Shown here one piece after another: positions 16,459 through 25,920 of a DNA stretch of 64,000 nt. The notes under the pieces were generated by a model. The model had not been told where the DNA came from. It did not search any database and saw only the letters and a program-made list of their open reading frames with translations. Origin of the DNA: Rhizobium sp. Root483D2 (lineage in GTDB: Bacteria; Pseudomonadota; Alphaproteobacteria; Rhizobiales; Rhizobiaceae); NCBI RefSeq assembly GCF_001426685.1, contig NZ_LMFB01000041.1, forward strand, positions 35,537-99,536, given 5' to 3'. The first letter of the stretch is position 1, and each line of letters begins with the position of its first letter. The position numbers and the translations under genes are program-made.

Positions 16459-16812
16459 ATGCCTTTTTCATTGAATACGGCGGCCGTCCTGCCGATCGTG
16501 CTGCTCGTCCTGTCCAACATTTTCATGACCTTCGCCTGGTACGGGCACCTCAAATTCACCTCGTCGCCACTCTACATGGCGATTATCGCCAGCTGGGGCA
16601 TCGCCTTCTTCGAGTATTGCCTGGCGGTTCCGGCCAACCGGATCGGCCATGAGGTCTATTCGGCTGCACAGCTGAAGACGATGCAGGAGGTGATCACACT
16701 GGTGGTGTTTGCGATCTTCTCGGTGTTCTGGCTGAAGGAATCGCTGACCTGGAACCATGCCATCGGATTCTGCATGATCGCGGGTGGTGCGGCTTTCGTG
16801 TTCAAGGGCTGA
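16459..16812 (+). CDS. DMT superfamily small membrane protein (DUF486 family)
   Basis: A 117-residue protein with four membrane segments: VLPIVLLVLSNIFMTFAWYG, MAIIASWGIAFFEYCLAV, EVITLVVFAIFSVFWL and a C-terminal helix ending FVFKG. Size and motifs (AFFEYCLAVPANRIG) fit the DUF486 group of small drug/metabolite-type membrane proteins. AAGGA ten bases upstream supports the start at 16459 over longer options. Function is unknown; multimeric transport is plausible. Confidence 0.8.
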   Translation: MPFSLNTAAVLPIVLLVLSNIFMTFAWYGHLKFTSSPLYMAIIASWGIAFFEYCLAVPANRIGHEVYSAAQLKTMQEVITLVVFAIFSVFWLKESLTWNHAIGFCMIAGGAAFVFKG

Positions 16813-16888
16813 GTTCCGCTCCGGCCGGATCGTACGAGGCTCTCACATCAGGGCTGGTCTATCGGCGAGGATGTGATACCGGACGGGC

Positions 16889-17659
16889 ATGCTGCTTCTG
16901 AAACTCACGCTCGTTCCGTTCTTTCTTCTCGTTGTCTCGATGGCCGCCGTGCGCTGGGGACCGGGTGTGGCCGGCTGGCTGGCCGGCCTGCCGATCGTGG
17001 CCGGGCCGATCCTCTATCTGCTGGTGCTGGAACATGGGCCGGTGTTCGGCGCCGGGGCTGCGGCGGCGGCCTTGTCGGCGATCTTCGCATCGGAGGCGTT
17101 CAACCTCGCCTATGCCTGGACATGCCGGAAATATCATTATGCCGTCGCGGCCGTGATGGGACTTGCCGCGTGGTTCATCGCGGCCTTCACTCTCACCAGC
17201 CTGCCGGGATCGCCGTCCATTGCGCTGGGCGCGGCGCTGCTTGGCGTCGCCTGTGCGCAGACTTTCCTGCCGCGAACCCAGGCCGCCGCCAAGGTCATAT
17301 CGATCACCCGCACCGATCTCGTGATGCGCATGATCTCCGGCGCGGTGCTGACGCTGGCGGTGACGATGCTGTCGGTGTCGCTGGGGGCACAGTGGAGCGG
17401 CGTACTCAGCGTGTTTCCGCTGCTCGGGCTGATCCTGTCGGTATCGTCGCAGCGCGCCTATGGCCCGGATTTTGTCGTCCGGCTGCTGCGCGGCATGGTG
17501 CTCGGACGGTTTTCGTTTGCGGCCTTCTGCCTGTGCCTGATCTGGACGCTGCCCGGACAGAATGCCGAGATCGCGTTTCTGATCTCGTCGCTGGCATCCG
17601 TCACAGTGCAATGGGCGAGCCGGCAGATCGCCGCAGCCTTTCGCCGGGCCGCGGCGTAG
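16889..17659 (+). CDS. Integral membrane protein, unknown function
   Basis: A 256-residue, very hydrophobic protein with about eight predicted membrane helices and small loops. It has glycines and prolines in the first helices (WLAGLPIVAGPILYLLVLEH) and a basic end (QIAAAFRRAAA). No solute-carrier signature is recognised. It ends 3 bp before the stop of ssuB on the other strand, so the two transcripts must overlap or end within each other. Confidence 0.7.
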   Translation: MLLLKLTLVPFFLLVVSMAAVRWGPGVAGWLAGLPIVAGPILYLLVLEHGPVFGAGAAAAALSAIFASEAFNLAYAWTCRKYHYAVAAVMGLAAWFIAAFTLTSLPGSPSIALGAALLGVACAQTFLPRTQAAAKVISITRTDLVMRMISGAVLTLAVTMLSVSLGAQWSGVLSVFPLLGLILSVSSQRAYGPDFVVRLLRGMVLGRFSFAAFCLCLIWTLPGQNAEIAFLISSLASVTVQWASRQIAAAFRRAAA

Positions 17660-17662
17660 GAA

Positions 17663-18559
17663 TCAGTTCGAACCGCCAAACAGCGTGTCGAGGATCTGGC
17701 CTTCCAGCCGGGCCAGTTCAGGCGCGCCGTGGCGGCGGGGGCGTTCTAGCGGGATATCCAGATCCAGCGCGATCCTGCCGTGATCGATGACGATGATGCG
17801 GTCGGCGAGCGCCACGGCCTCGGCGACATCATGGGTGACCAGAACGGCGGTAAACGCCTGCTGCTGCCAGATGCTTTCGAGCAGGTGCTGCATTTCGATG
17901 CGGGTCAGCGCATCGAGCGCGCCGAGCGGCTCGTCGAGCGCCAGGATATAGGGATGGGCGACCAGCGCGCGGGCAAGCGCAACACGTTGGCGCTGGCCGC
18001 CTGACAACACGGAAGGCCATTCTTCGGCGCGGTCGGCCAGCCCGACTTCGCTGAGGATGGAAAGCGATTGTTCGCGCGCCTGCGCGCCCTTGGCGATGCC
18101 GGTGAGGCCCACCTCGACATTCTTGGCGATCTTTGCCCAGGGCAGCAGGCGCGGTTCCTGGAACATGATGCGGGTGCGGTTTTCACCTTCCGCGCCCTTG
18201 TTGACGGTCAGCGTGCCCGATGTCGGCTTGTCGAGGCCGGTCAACAGCCGCAGCAGCGTGCTCTTGCCGCAGCCGCTCTTGCCGATGACGGCAATGAACT
18301 GGCCGGCGGGCACATCGAGATCGATATTATCCAGCACGGTCTTGTCGCCGAATTTTCGGCTGATGCCACGGAAGGAAAAGGCGATGTCGCGGTTTTCGCG
18401 TTCGCGCGGCTGGGGCGCGGCATAGGGAAACCATTGGCCCGGAGCCGTTTCGCGCAGCGCGCGCGCTTCCGCCGTTTCTTTTGCCGAGTGCGCTGAGGCT
18501 GGGTGTACTGTGGCCGGATGCGCTGGCTTGTTTTTTTGATCGAGGGCGATGACGGACAT
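17663..18559 (-). CDS. ssuB: Sulfonate/taurine-type ABC transporter ATPase
   Basis: ATP-binding subunit of an aliphatic sulfonate importer. A 298-residue protein with an N-terminal extension of ~60 residues rich in His/Ala/Pro, then Walker A (GKSGCGKST), Q-loop ([10 protein letters not shown]), signature ([15 protein letters not shown]), Walker B ([12 protein letters not shown]) and H-loop ([10 protein letters not shown]), all intact. The FQEPRLLPW motif is typical of the SsuB/TauB group. It is last in an ssuA-ssuC-ssuB order. No ssuD/tauD oxygenase lies nearby, so substrate breakdown must be encoded elsewhere. Confidence 0.88.
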   Translation of the reverse strand: MSVIALDQKNKPAHPATVHPASAHSAKETAEARALRETAPGQWFPYAAPQPRERENRDIAFSFRGISRKFGDKTVLDNIDLDVPAGQFIAVIGKSGCGKSTLLRLLTGLDKPTSGTLTVNKGAEGENRTRIMFQEPRLLPWAKIAKNVEVGLTGIAKGAQAREQSLSILSEVGLADRAEEWPSVLSGGQRQRVALARALVAHPYILALDEPLGALDALTRIEMQHLLESIWQQQAFTAVLVTHDVAEAVALADRIIVIDHGRIALDLDIPLERPRRHGAPELARLEGQILDTLFGGSN

Positions 18560-18593
18560 GTTCGGTACTCCGTATTTTTCGTTTCGCGATGGG

Positions 18594-19376
18594 TCAGGCG
18601 GTCTGGAAGGCGGGATGCCATTGCAGCGTCAACCGTTCCAGCAGCCTGGCAAAGCTGTCGGCGAGCTTGCCGAGCAGCGCGTAGATCAAGATCGACAAGA
18701 CGACGACATCGATCAGCAGGAATTCGCGCGCCTGCATGGCCATGTAACCGAGGCCGGAAGACGCGGCGATGGTTTCGGCGACGATCAGCGTCAGCCACAT
18801 GATGCCCAGCGCATAGCGCAGGCCGACGAAGATGGCGGGCAGGGCGCCGGGGAGAATGACGCGGAAGAACAGCGTGGTGCGCGACATGCCATAGACGCGG
18901 CCCATCTCGACCAGCTGCGGATCGACGCTCTGGATGCCGAGCAGGGTGTTGACATAGATCGGGAAGAACACGCCGAGCGCCACGAGGAAGAGCTTTGCCT
19001 CCTCGTCAATGCCGAACCACAGGATGACCAGCGGGATCAGCGCCAGATGCGGAATGTTGCGGACCATCTGCAGGGTCGTATCGGTCAGGTTGCGCGACAG
19101 GCCCGAGAGACCATTGGCAAGACCGAAGATCAGGCCGATCGAGCCGCCGATCACAAAGCCGGACAGCGCGCGGGCGGTGCTGACGCCGATATTGCGGATG
19201 AGTTCGCCGGACAGCAGCAGACGCCAGAAGGCTTCGGCAACGGCGGAGGGGGCGGCCATGACATTGGGCGAGATCAGCCCGGTGCGGGCGGCAATTTCCC
19301 AGGCAAGCACGATCAGGGCCGGCAAAAGCCAGCCGGTGCCATTGCGCAGGATCGATTGACCGGTGGATTTCATCAT
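18594..19376 (-). CDS. ssuC: Sulfonate-type ABC transporter permease
   Basis: Membrane subunit of the importer. A 260-residue protein starting [13 protein letters not shown]; a longer frame upstream is not supported. About six membrane helices. The inner-membrane coupling loop is [20 protein letters not shown] followed by [15 protein letters not shown], the EAA motif of SsuC/TauC permeases. It is 34 bp upstream of ssuB and 153 bp downstream of the binding-protein gene. Confidence 0.87.
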   Translation of the reverse strand: MMKSTGQSILRNGTGWLLPALIVLAWEIAARTGLISPNVMAAPSAVAEAFWRLLLSGELIRNIGVSTARALSGFVIGGSIGLIFGLANGLSGLSRNLTDTTLQMVRNIPHLALIPLVILWFGIDEEAKLFLVALGVFFPIYVNTLLGIQSVDPQLVEMGRVYGMSRTTLFFRVILPGALPAIFVGLRYALGIMWLTLIVAETIAASSGLGYMAMQAREFLLIDVVVLSILIYALLGKLADSFARLLERLTLQWHPAFQTA

Positions 19377-19529
19377 CTGCCCTTTACTTCGCGCGTTTTC
19401 GTCATTCTGCAAACGCGAAAACACCCTGTCTGATTGTTCATCGCAAGACCGCAGCGGATGCGCGCTGGAACGTTCTCTTGCGTGCCGGCCCGGATCGGCC
19501 GGCACGCTGCCGCATTTCCTGGGAGGAAA

Positions 19530-20498
19530 TCAGTTCGACGGTGCCGTCCAGACGGCATCGGCGATGGTGATCTGCTTGGGGATCAGGCCGAGCTTGAAGA
19601 AGCGGTCGGCAGTCTGCTGCTGGCTGGCGACGATCTGCGGGGTGATCGGCTCGATGCCGAACTTGGTGCGGTTGGCGGCGATCGTCTGGGCTTCGAGCGG
19701 CACGCCGGTGACCTCGTGCAGGGCTTCGGCCACCTTGTCGCGGTTGGCATCCGCCCAGACTGCGGCTTCCTTCAGGGCGGCGATGGTGGTGGTGACCGTT
19801 TCGGGATGGTCCTTGGCGAAGTCGCGATTGGCCAGGAAATAGGTTTTGACATCCAGCGCCTGCGCCGACGTCGTCAGAACGCGCGGCTTGTAGCGGGTTT
19901 CGGCGATGGCGAAGAAGGGATCCCAGACGGCCCAGGCATCGATCTTGTCGCTGGCAAAGGCGGCCGCCGCATCGGCGGGGCTCAGATAGACCGGAGTGAC
20001 GTCCTTGAATTCGATGCCGGCCTTTTCGAGCGCTGCGACGACGAGATTATGGGCCGAAGTGCCCTTGCCGACGCCGATTTTCTTGCCCTTCAGATCGGCG
20101 AGAGACTGGATCGGCGAGTCCGGCTTGACGAAAATCGCTTCACCGGCGCCATTTGCAGGAAGGGCGGCGACATAGGTGATGGCGGAGCCTGCGGCCTGGC
20201 CGAAGATCGGCGGCGCATCGCCGGTCCAGCCGACATTGATCGAGCCGACATTTAAGGCCTCGACCAAAGGCGGACCGGCGGTGAATTCGACCCAGGAGAC
20301 GGTGATCCCCTTCGGTTCAAGTGCCTTTTCGATGATCTGCTGCTGGCGGGCGATGACCGGCAGGCCGGTCTTCTGATAGCCGATCTTGAATTCGGTCAGT
20401 TCGGCGGCGAACGCGGCTGTTGCAGACAGGCCGGTGGCGGAAAGCAGGCTGGCGGCAACAAGGCCGGCGCCGAACAGGCGTCTTGTCAGTGTGAGCAT
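19530..20498 (-). CDS. ssuA: Sulfonate-type ABC transporter substrate-binding protein
   Basis: Periplasmic receptor of the importer. A 322-residue protein with a signal peptide (RRLFGAGLVAASLLSATGLS, cleavage near AAFAAE). Family motifs: FKIGYQKTGLPVIARQQ, GWTGDAPPIFGQAAG, GKKIGVGKGTSAHNLVVAAL and LSPADAAAAFASDKIDAWAV. These fit SsuA/TauA-like binding proteins for aliphatic sulfonates. It is first in the operon. A distant paralog without transporter genes is found at 48222-49193. The AT-rich upstream region shares a motif with that paralog's upstream region. Confidence 0.88.
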   Translation of the reverse strand: MLTLTRRLFGAGLVAASLLSATGLSATAAFAAELTEFKIGYQKTGLPVIARQQQIIEKALEPKGITVSWVEFTAGPPLVEALNVGSINVGWTGDAPPIFGQAAGSAITYVAALPANGAGEAIFVKPDSPIQSLADLKGKKIGVGKGTSAHNLVVAALEKAGIEFKDVTPVYLSPADAAAAFASDKIDAWAVWDPFFAIAETRYKPRVLTTSAQALDVKTYFLANRDFAKDHPETVTTTIAALKEAAVWADANRDKVAEALHEVTGVPLEAQTIAANRTKFGIEPITPQIVASQQQTADRFFKLGLIPKQITIADAVWTAPSN

Positions 20499-20655
20499 CG
20501 ATCCCTCTTAGTCGTTGGCGGAGACGCTTCTCCGCGTGATGTGGGATCATGCTAGTGAAATCTAGCGTGCTTATAGAGTTTATTTATTTTGTAGATTGGA
20601 CGCGCAGCGAAACGCTTTTCCGTGAGCGCAGGACATTGGGGGATTTTTCCGCCGC

Positions 20656-21243
20656 TCAGTCCAGCAAATCGAAGGCGCGGAAAATCCAGACGACTTGATA
20701 GGTGAGCCCGGCAATCAGGAAGGCGGCGTGAAAACGGCGGTTGGCGGTCAGGGCCGCGATGATGCAGAGCAGGATATAGACGGCGTTTCGCAGCGGGTAT
20801 TCCACGCCGTAGGACAGGAAATACTGCTTGCCCTTGACGGCGGTGTCGATGAGATCGACGGCATAGGCGAGCGCCAAAAAGCCGAAGAACCAGGCGCGGC
20901 GCGACATGAAATAATGCTCATAGCCGCTGTAATCCTCCATCGAAGTGGGAAACAGGAGGACGCAGAGGAAAAAGAAGATGCAGCAATAGGAAATGACGAA
21001 GAGATAGACGCTGAAATCGATCACCGGCACCGAATGCAGCCGGTACTCCCACCACCAGAAATAGATTAGGAACAGGAACATGAAGAGCACCCAGCCAAGG
21101 TGCAGCCAGTAGATCCTGGTCTTGCCGGGATGCTGGACGAACAATGCAAGGCCGGTGAGCAGCCGGGCCATCGAGAGGCTGATGACCATGCCCATGACGA
21201 CGCGAATATGCGAGAAAATCTGCGGATCGACGGGCTGGTCCAT
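20656..21243 (-). CDS. Integral membrane protein, unknown function
   Basis: A 195-residue protein with about five or six membrane helices rich in Phe/Tyr/Trp (FMFLFLIYFWWWEYRL, ISYCCIFFFLCVLLFP). It begins MDQPVDPQIFSHIRVVMG. A longer frame is open upstream, but the start at 21243 fits the usual beginning of this type. It lies 34 bp downstream of the thioesterase gene on the same strand, so the two may be co-transcribed. No function can be assigned. Confidence 0.7.
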   Translation of the reverse strand: MDQPVDPQIFSHIRVVMGMVISLSMARLLTGLALFVQHPGKTRIYWLHLGWVLFMFLFLIYFWWWEYRLHSVPVIDFSVYLFVISYCCIFFFLCVLLFPTSMEDYSGYEHYFMSRRAWFFGFLALAYAVDLIDTAVKGKQYFLSYGVEYPLRNAVYILLCIIAALTANRRFHAAFLIAGLTYQVVWIFRAFDLLD

Positions 21244-21277
21244 GGCTTGGACCTTTATGAGTGCCGGGCTTTCAAGA

Positions 21278-21664
21278 TCAGGCCTCGGGCGGCACCGGTT
21301 TCGGATGGCCGGTCTCGTCGAGCGCCACCATGACGAACAGCGCATCGGTGACCTTGTCCATCCGGTCGGAAAGATAGCGCTGCGCCCAGACCTCGACCTT
21401 CAGCGTCATCGAGGTGCGCCCGACCTTGACGACATCGGTGTAGATGCACAGCGTATCGCCGATCTTGACCGGCATTTCGAAGGCCATTTCCTTGACGGCG
21501 GCGGTGACGACGCGGCCGCGGGCGCGCTCGGCGGCGCGGATGCCGCAGGACAGATCCATCTGCGCCATCACCCAGCCGCCGAAAATATCGCCGGCGGCAT
21601 TGGCATCGGCCGGCATGGCCAGCGTGCGCAGGGTGAGGTCGCCGTTCGGTTTGGCCATGGTCAT
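21278..21664 (-). CDS. Acyl-CoA thioesterase, YciA-like
   Basis: A 128-residue hotdog-fold enzyme that hydrolyses acyl-CoA to free acid and CoA in the cytosol. The family motif is ANAAGDIFGGWVMAQMDLSC, with Asn and Asp as expected catalytic residues. It is followed by the central helix and strands (VTAAVKEMAFEMPVKIGDTL, YTDVVKVGRTSM). Length is typical of YciA-type enzymes, which act as hexamers. A start three codons in (MAKPNG) is equally likely. Confidence 0.87.
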   Translation of the reverse strand: MTMAKPNGDLTLRTLAMPADANAAGDIFGGWVMAQMDLSCGIRAAERARGRVVTAAVKEMAFEMPVKIGDTLCIYTDVVKVGRTSMTLKVEVWAQRYLSDRMDKVTDALFVMVALDETGHPKPVPPEA

Positions 21665-21864
21665 CGCTCTCCGTTTGATGCGATGTAACCTGAGGAGCCG
21701 CGATCGGAAAAGACCCCCGTAGCAAATATCCCGGCCTTGTGCTTCAGAACTCCGGAATGAACAAAGGGTAAACCGGCTATCCTCAATTTTAGGGGTATCC
21801 TGTTAGGAAGTTCGAAAATTCCAGACGGTATCGTGCGGCCATAAATCTAAGGGGGATTGGCTGT

Positions 21865-23679
21865 ATGAAACATTTCCGTATTTCCGTGCGCCTGTATGCG
21901 CTGGTGGGGCTGGCGCTTTTGATGATGGCGGCCGTGATGACGCTGGGGCTGTTCCAGGAACAGGACAAGCTGGTGGCGCAGCGCAAGGCCATGCTGGAGG
22001 CGATGAACGAGAACGCGGTGACGGTGTTCAATGCCTATTACAAGCAGGAACAGGCCGGAACGCTCACCCAAAAGGACGCGCAGGCGCGCGCCATCGAGGC
22101 GATCCAGGCGATGCGCTATCAAGATAGCGGCTACTTCTTCATCACCGACATGAAGAGCATGATGATCATGCATCCGATCAAGCCGGCCCTTGATGGCACC
22201 GACCAGACGGAGAACAAGGATCCGACCGGCAAGCGCATCTTCGTCGAGTTTGCCAAAAAGGTTGCCGCCGAGGGCAAGGGGTTCGTCGATTATTATTGGC
22301 CGAAGCCCGGCGCCGAGGAGCCGGTGTTGAAATATTCGCATGTGGCAGGATTTGCGCCCTGGGGCTGGATCGTCGGCACCGGCGTCTATGCCGACGACCT
22401 GGCCGCCATGTTTACCGAAGGCCTGATCCAGGTCGCCGTCATCTGCGCATTCGCCGCGCTGGTCATTCTGCTTGCGGCTTTCTCCATCGTGCGTAGCGTC
22501 GTCGGTCCGATCGAGCGGCTGAAGGCTTCGATGCGGGCGATTGCCGATGAGGACGTGTCGTCTGCCGTTCCGGAAACCGGGCGTAAGGACGAGATCGGCC
22601 AGATGGCCGGTGTTCTCGTGGTGCTGCGCGATTCCGTCAAGGAGCGCATCGGGCTGCGGCAGCGCGAGGCCGAGCAGCAGAGCCAGCTCGATGCCGAGCG
22701 GCGCAGCAACGAACACCGCGCCCAATCGGACGCGCAGACGCAGGCCGATGCCATGGGGGCGATCGGCAGTGCGCTGGAGAAATTGGCCAGCGGCGACCTG
22801 ACGGCCGAGATCGCCACGATCGCACCGGAATATTCCAAGCTGCGCGATGATTTCAACACGGCCGTTGGCGCCCTGCGCGGCGTCATCCAATCGATCGCGC
22901 ATTCGACCGAGGTGGTCTATGGCAGCGCCGGTGACATTTCCGAAGCGGCCAACAACCTGTCGCGCCGCACCGAGCAGCAGGCGGCCGCACTCGAAGAGAC
23001 AGCGGCGGCACTCGACGAGATCACCTCAACCGTCAGAAGCGCATCCGACCGCGCGGCCGAAGCCCGCGAAATGGTCGATGAGACCAAGGGCAGCGCTGCC
23101 AAATCCGGCGATATCGTCCGCAACGCCATTGCCGCGATGACCAGGATCGAAGGTTCCTCCACGAAAATCAGCCAGATCATCGGCGTCATCGACGAGATCG
23201 CCTTCCAGACCAATCTTTTGGCGCTGAATGCCGGTGTCGAGGCGGCGCGTGCGGGCGAAGCAGGGCGCGGTTTTGCCGTCGTTGCGCAGGAAGTGCGTGA
23301 ACTGGCGCAGCGGTCAGCCGGTGCCGCCAAGGAGATCAAGGAGCTGATCCGCAACTCGGCCACCGAAGTCGAAACCGGGGTGACGCTGGTGCGCTCGACC
23401 GGCGAGGCGCTGACGGAAATCGAAAAGCTGGTCAACCGGGTGAACGAACACGTAGCCTCGATCGCCACGGCTGCCCGCGAACAAGCGACGGGGCTTGCCG
23501 AGGTCAACACCGCCGTCAACAGCATGGACCAGATGACGCAGCAGAATGCGGCCATGGTCGAGGAGACGACGGCGGCCAGCCAGACCCTGGCACAGGAGAG
23601 CCGCGAGCTGAAAAGCCTGCTGCAGACCTTCCGCCTGACCGCCGGCAACCGGCATGCGAACTACAGCCGCGCGGCCTGA
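21865..23679 (+). CDS. Methyl-accepting chemotaxis protein with Cache-type sensor
   Basis: Chemoreceptor that signals through CheA/CheW. A 604-residue protein: TM1 at ~10-28; periplasmic single-Cache-like domain at ~35-185 ([39 protein letters not shown]); TM2 at ~190-210; HAMP at ~212-265; then the cytoplasmic signalling coiled coil with the hairpin tip [20 protein letters not shown] and [20 protein letters not shown]. The signalling region matches the alphaproteobacterial class. No C-terminal CheR-docking pentapeptide is seen. The Cache type with DxGYFFI often binds small carboxylates; the ligand here is unknown. A terminator follows. Confidence 0.92.
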   Translation: MKHFRISVRLYALVGLALLMMAAVMTLGLFQEQDKLVAQRKAMLEAMNENAVTVFNAYYKQEQAGTLTQKDAQARAIEAIQAMRYQDSGYFFITDMKSMMIMHPIKPALDGTDQTENKDPTGKRIFVEFAKKVAAEGKGFVDYYWPKPGAEEPVLKYSHVAGFAPWGWIVGTGVYADDLAAMFTEGLIQVAVICAFAALVILLAAFSIVRSVVGPIERLKASMRAIADEDVSSAVPETGRKDEIGQMAGVLVVLRDSVKERIGLRQREAEQQSQLDAERRSNEHRAQSDAQTQADAMGAIGSALEKLASGDLTAEIATIAPEYSKLRDDFNTAVGALRGVIQSIAHSTEVVYGSAGDISEAANNLSRRTEQQAAALEETAAALDEITSTVRSASDRAAEAREMVDETKGSAAKSGDIVRNAIAAMTRIEGSSTKISQIIGVIDEIAFQTNLLALNAGVEAARAGEAGRGFAVVAQEVRELAQRSAGAAKEIKELIRNSATEVETGVTLVRSTGEALTEIEKLVNRVNEHVASIATAAREQATGLAEVNTAVNSMDQMTQQNAAMVEETTAASQTLAQESRELKSLLQTFRLTAGNRHANYSRAA

Positions 23680-23707
23680 TCGCATCCAAAAGACGGAAAT
23701 GCCAATT

Positions 23708-23737
23708 GCCCGCGTTCGACAAGACGCGGGCTTTTTC
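23708..23737 (+). terminator. Rho-independent terminator after the Cache chemoreceptor
   Basis: GCCCGCGT and ACGCGGGC form a perfect 8-bp stem with an 8-base loop, followed by CTTTTTC, 29 bp after the stop codon. Confidence 0.85.
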
Positions 23738-24212
23738 TTGTGTGTGATGGGTTGGGTTTTCGAGGGAATGGTGAGTGCTGCAATATCCTGTCTTCCCAAC
23801 CTATTGCATTGCCTGAAGCAGCGCGTCTGCAACTGACCTTGCCAGCTTCGTGACTGTCTCTGGTGCGACCTTTCCCCTGAGCTGCACGTTGCCGTTCTGC
23901 AGAACACGCCATTGCTGCAGCCGAATATGCTGGCAGCGGACGTACGGGAAGGGTGCGCTGCAGCAACAAGAAATAGAATTTTTTTACAACTATTTGGTTG
24001 TATTATTCCGATAAGAGTTGTAGCGTTCTTGAGGCCATTTATGGTTGCAGCGCTGGGAGGCGATTTCAACAGAATTGATTTGGAGAGAAGCTTAGCCGTC
24101 GGCTGAGCTGAATGCGTTATGTATTGCCTTCGCAAATTTGGCGGACAAAGGCGCTGCGTCGCAATTCTATATTTATGCGCTGCGGATTTATATTAATGGA
24201 GGAGGAGTTAAA
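23738..24212. other. Long upstream region of the carboxylesterase pair
   Basis: About 475 bp without a convincing gene. The part from about 23960 on is clearly AT-richer than its surroundings. It contains a perfect palindrome TACAAC-N6-GTTGTA at 23986-24003, a possible operator, and AT-rich blocks that could hold the promoter of the first esterase. Short frames here have no ribosome site. Confidence 0.5.
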
Positions 24213-25796
24213 ATGAGGATATTTGCAAGCCTGACTGTTTTGGCAGGGTTTATTTTTCCCCTGGGATCAGCGATTGCGCAAGATACAACTGAAATCGTGC
24301 AGACCAGCCTGGGTGCCGTCCAGGGGGAGGTTGTTGACGGCGTCGAGAATTTCTATGGTATACCCTTTGCCGCGCCTCCCGTGGGAGAATTGCGATGGGC
24401 GCCACCGCAAGCGGCGAAACGCTGGGAGGGCGTCCGCCCGGCGACCGATTTCGCACCGAGCTGCTCGCAGCGGGACGGCCTTGATGCGCCGCGATCGGAA
24501 AATGAGGATTGCCTATACCTGAATGTGCAGCGTCCGGCAGGAACGGCTGCGAAAGCCAACCTTCCGGTGCTGGTTTACATTCATGGTGGCGGGTTTTTCA
24601 ACGGTAGTGCCAATGTCGAGAACCTCGAAAAGCTCGTTCGCGACAACAATATTGTCGGCATTGCGATCAATTACCGTCTTGGCAGCCTCGGCTTCCTGGC
24701 TCATCCGGCACTGACTGCGGCCGCCGGCGAGTCTGGAAACTATGCTTTCATGGATCAGCAGGCGGCCTTGCGCTGGGTGCAGGAGAATGCGGCCAGCTTT
24801 GGCGGCGATCCCAAAGCCGTCACGATTGCCGGCGAGTCGGCAGGGGGCAACAGCGTCTGTGTGCAAATGGTAACGCCCGGGTCGAAGGGGCTGTTTTCAA
24901 AAGTAATTTTGCAGAGCTCCAGATGTGGTGGTTCACCGCCGGTGGGCAAAGCCGAACAGACCGGCGAAAAGCTGGCCGCCGAACTGAATTGCACCGGGAG
25001 CAATGACGAGATCCTTGCTTGTCTGCGCGCCAAGCCGGTCGCTGAACTCCTCGCTGCAAAAACAGTGACCACGGAACGGGCAACCGGCACCGCTTTCCTG
25101 CCAACGGATCCTTTGGTGGCCCTTCAAAATGGCGACTTTACCAAAGTTCCGGTCCTGGTCGGCTCCCAGAGCGACGAAGGGCGCAGCATGATCATCGACT
25201 GGCGGAAGAAACATATCCCGGAATATGACCGGGAGGGTTATATCAAGTTTGTCCGCGACCGTTTCGGCGAGGACGCCGACGCCGTGCTGAACGTCTGGCC
25301 CTGGCCTTCGGACGCCACGCGCTACACCGGGACCTATCTCGTCGCCTCGCTGCGCTATGCCAACACGGCCACGGGCCTCGGACAATGTGCCACAAACGAC
25401 ATGACCAATGTGTTTGCCAAGCATGCCCCCACCTTCGCTTACCTGTTCAGCCACCAGAGTGGACCGGGCTGGTTCCCGGTTGAGGGCTATGTCTGGGGCG
25501 CGAGCCATGCAACGGACCTGGCCTATCTGATGCCGAAGCGTCCTTCCCCCGGCGTCAATTCCAACGAATTCGGCCCGGCCGAACGGCAAATCTCAGACGA
25601 GATGGTCCGCTATTGGGGCGCTTTCATCAAGAATGGCAATCCGGCCGTCGAAGGTCAGGTGGCATGGCCGGCCTATACGGCCGGAAGCGGACCGATCCTG
25701 TCGATCCGCGGTCCGGCCGATGCGGTGCCTATTCCCATGGCCGCGCTGCGCAGCTCCTACAATTGTGAGTTCAGCGCCTATCTCGCGACTAAATAA
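24213..25796 (+). CDS. Secreted type-B carboxylesterase (copy 1)
   Basis: Alpha/beta-hydrolase that cleaves carboxylic esters outside the cytoplasm. A 527-residue protein starting MRIFASLTVLAGFIFPLGSA, a signal peptide. The start has GGAGGAGG upstream; a longer frame is open but lacks one. Family landmarks: ENEDCLYLNVQRP, oxyanion hole YIHGGGF, nucleophile elbow GESAGGNSV, acid in VGSQSDEGRS and His in WGASHATDLAYLMP. All catalytic residues are present. Conserved cysteines (CSQRDG, NEDCLY, LNCTG, CLRAKP) suggest disulfides, as in fungal/animal type-B esterases. It has a tandem paralog 124 bp downstream. Natural substrate unknown. Confidence 0.9.
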   Translation: MRIFASLTVLAGFIFPLGSAIAQDTTEIVQTSLGAVQGEVVDGVENFYGIPFAAPPVGELRWAPPQAAKRWEGVRPATDFAPSCSQRDGLDAPRSENEDCLYLNVQRPAGTAAKANLPVLVYIHGGGFFNGSANVENLEKLVRDNNIVGIAINYRLGSLGFLAHPALTAAAGESGNYAFMDQQAALRWVQENAASFGGDPKAVTIAGESAGGNSVCVQMVTPGSKGLFSKVILQSSRCGGSPPVGKAEQTGEKLAAELNCTGSNDEILACLRAKPVAELLAAKTVTTERATGTAFLPTDPLVALQNGDFTKVPVLVGSQSDEGRSMIIDWRKKHIPEYDREGYIKFVRDRFGEDADAVLNVWPWPSDATRYTGTYLVASLRYANTATGLGQCATNDMTNVFAKHAPTFAYLFSHQSGPGWFPVEGYVWGASHATDLAYLMPKRPSPGVNSNEFGPAERQISDEMVRYWGAFIKNGNPAVEGQVAWPAYTAGSGPILSIRGPADAVPIPMAALRSSYNCEFSAYLATK

Positions 25797-25809
25797 TCCG
25801 GGTCACGGA

Positions 25810-25837
25810 CGTGCCCGCCGGTTTTGCGGCGGGCACG
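25810..25837 (+). terminator. Hairpin between the two esterase genes
   Basis: CGTGCCCGCCG pairs perfectly with CGGCGGGCACG (11 bp, 6-base loop), 13 bp after the first esterase stop. There is no T-run after it, so it may be a weak terminator or an mRNA-stabilising stem rather than a full stop. Confidence 0.6.
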
Positions 25838-25920
25838 TTCAGCGAATGCGTAATGGCGACAGCACCGGTGACCGGCGCGAGGCTTGAATTTCGGCAGGCG
25901 CAGATTGTCATGGAGGAGGA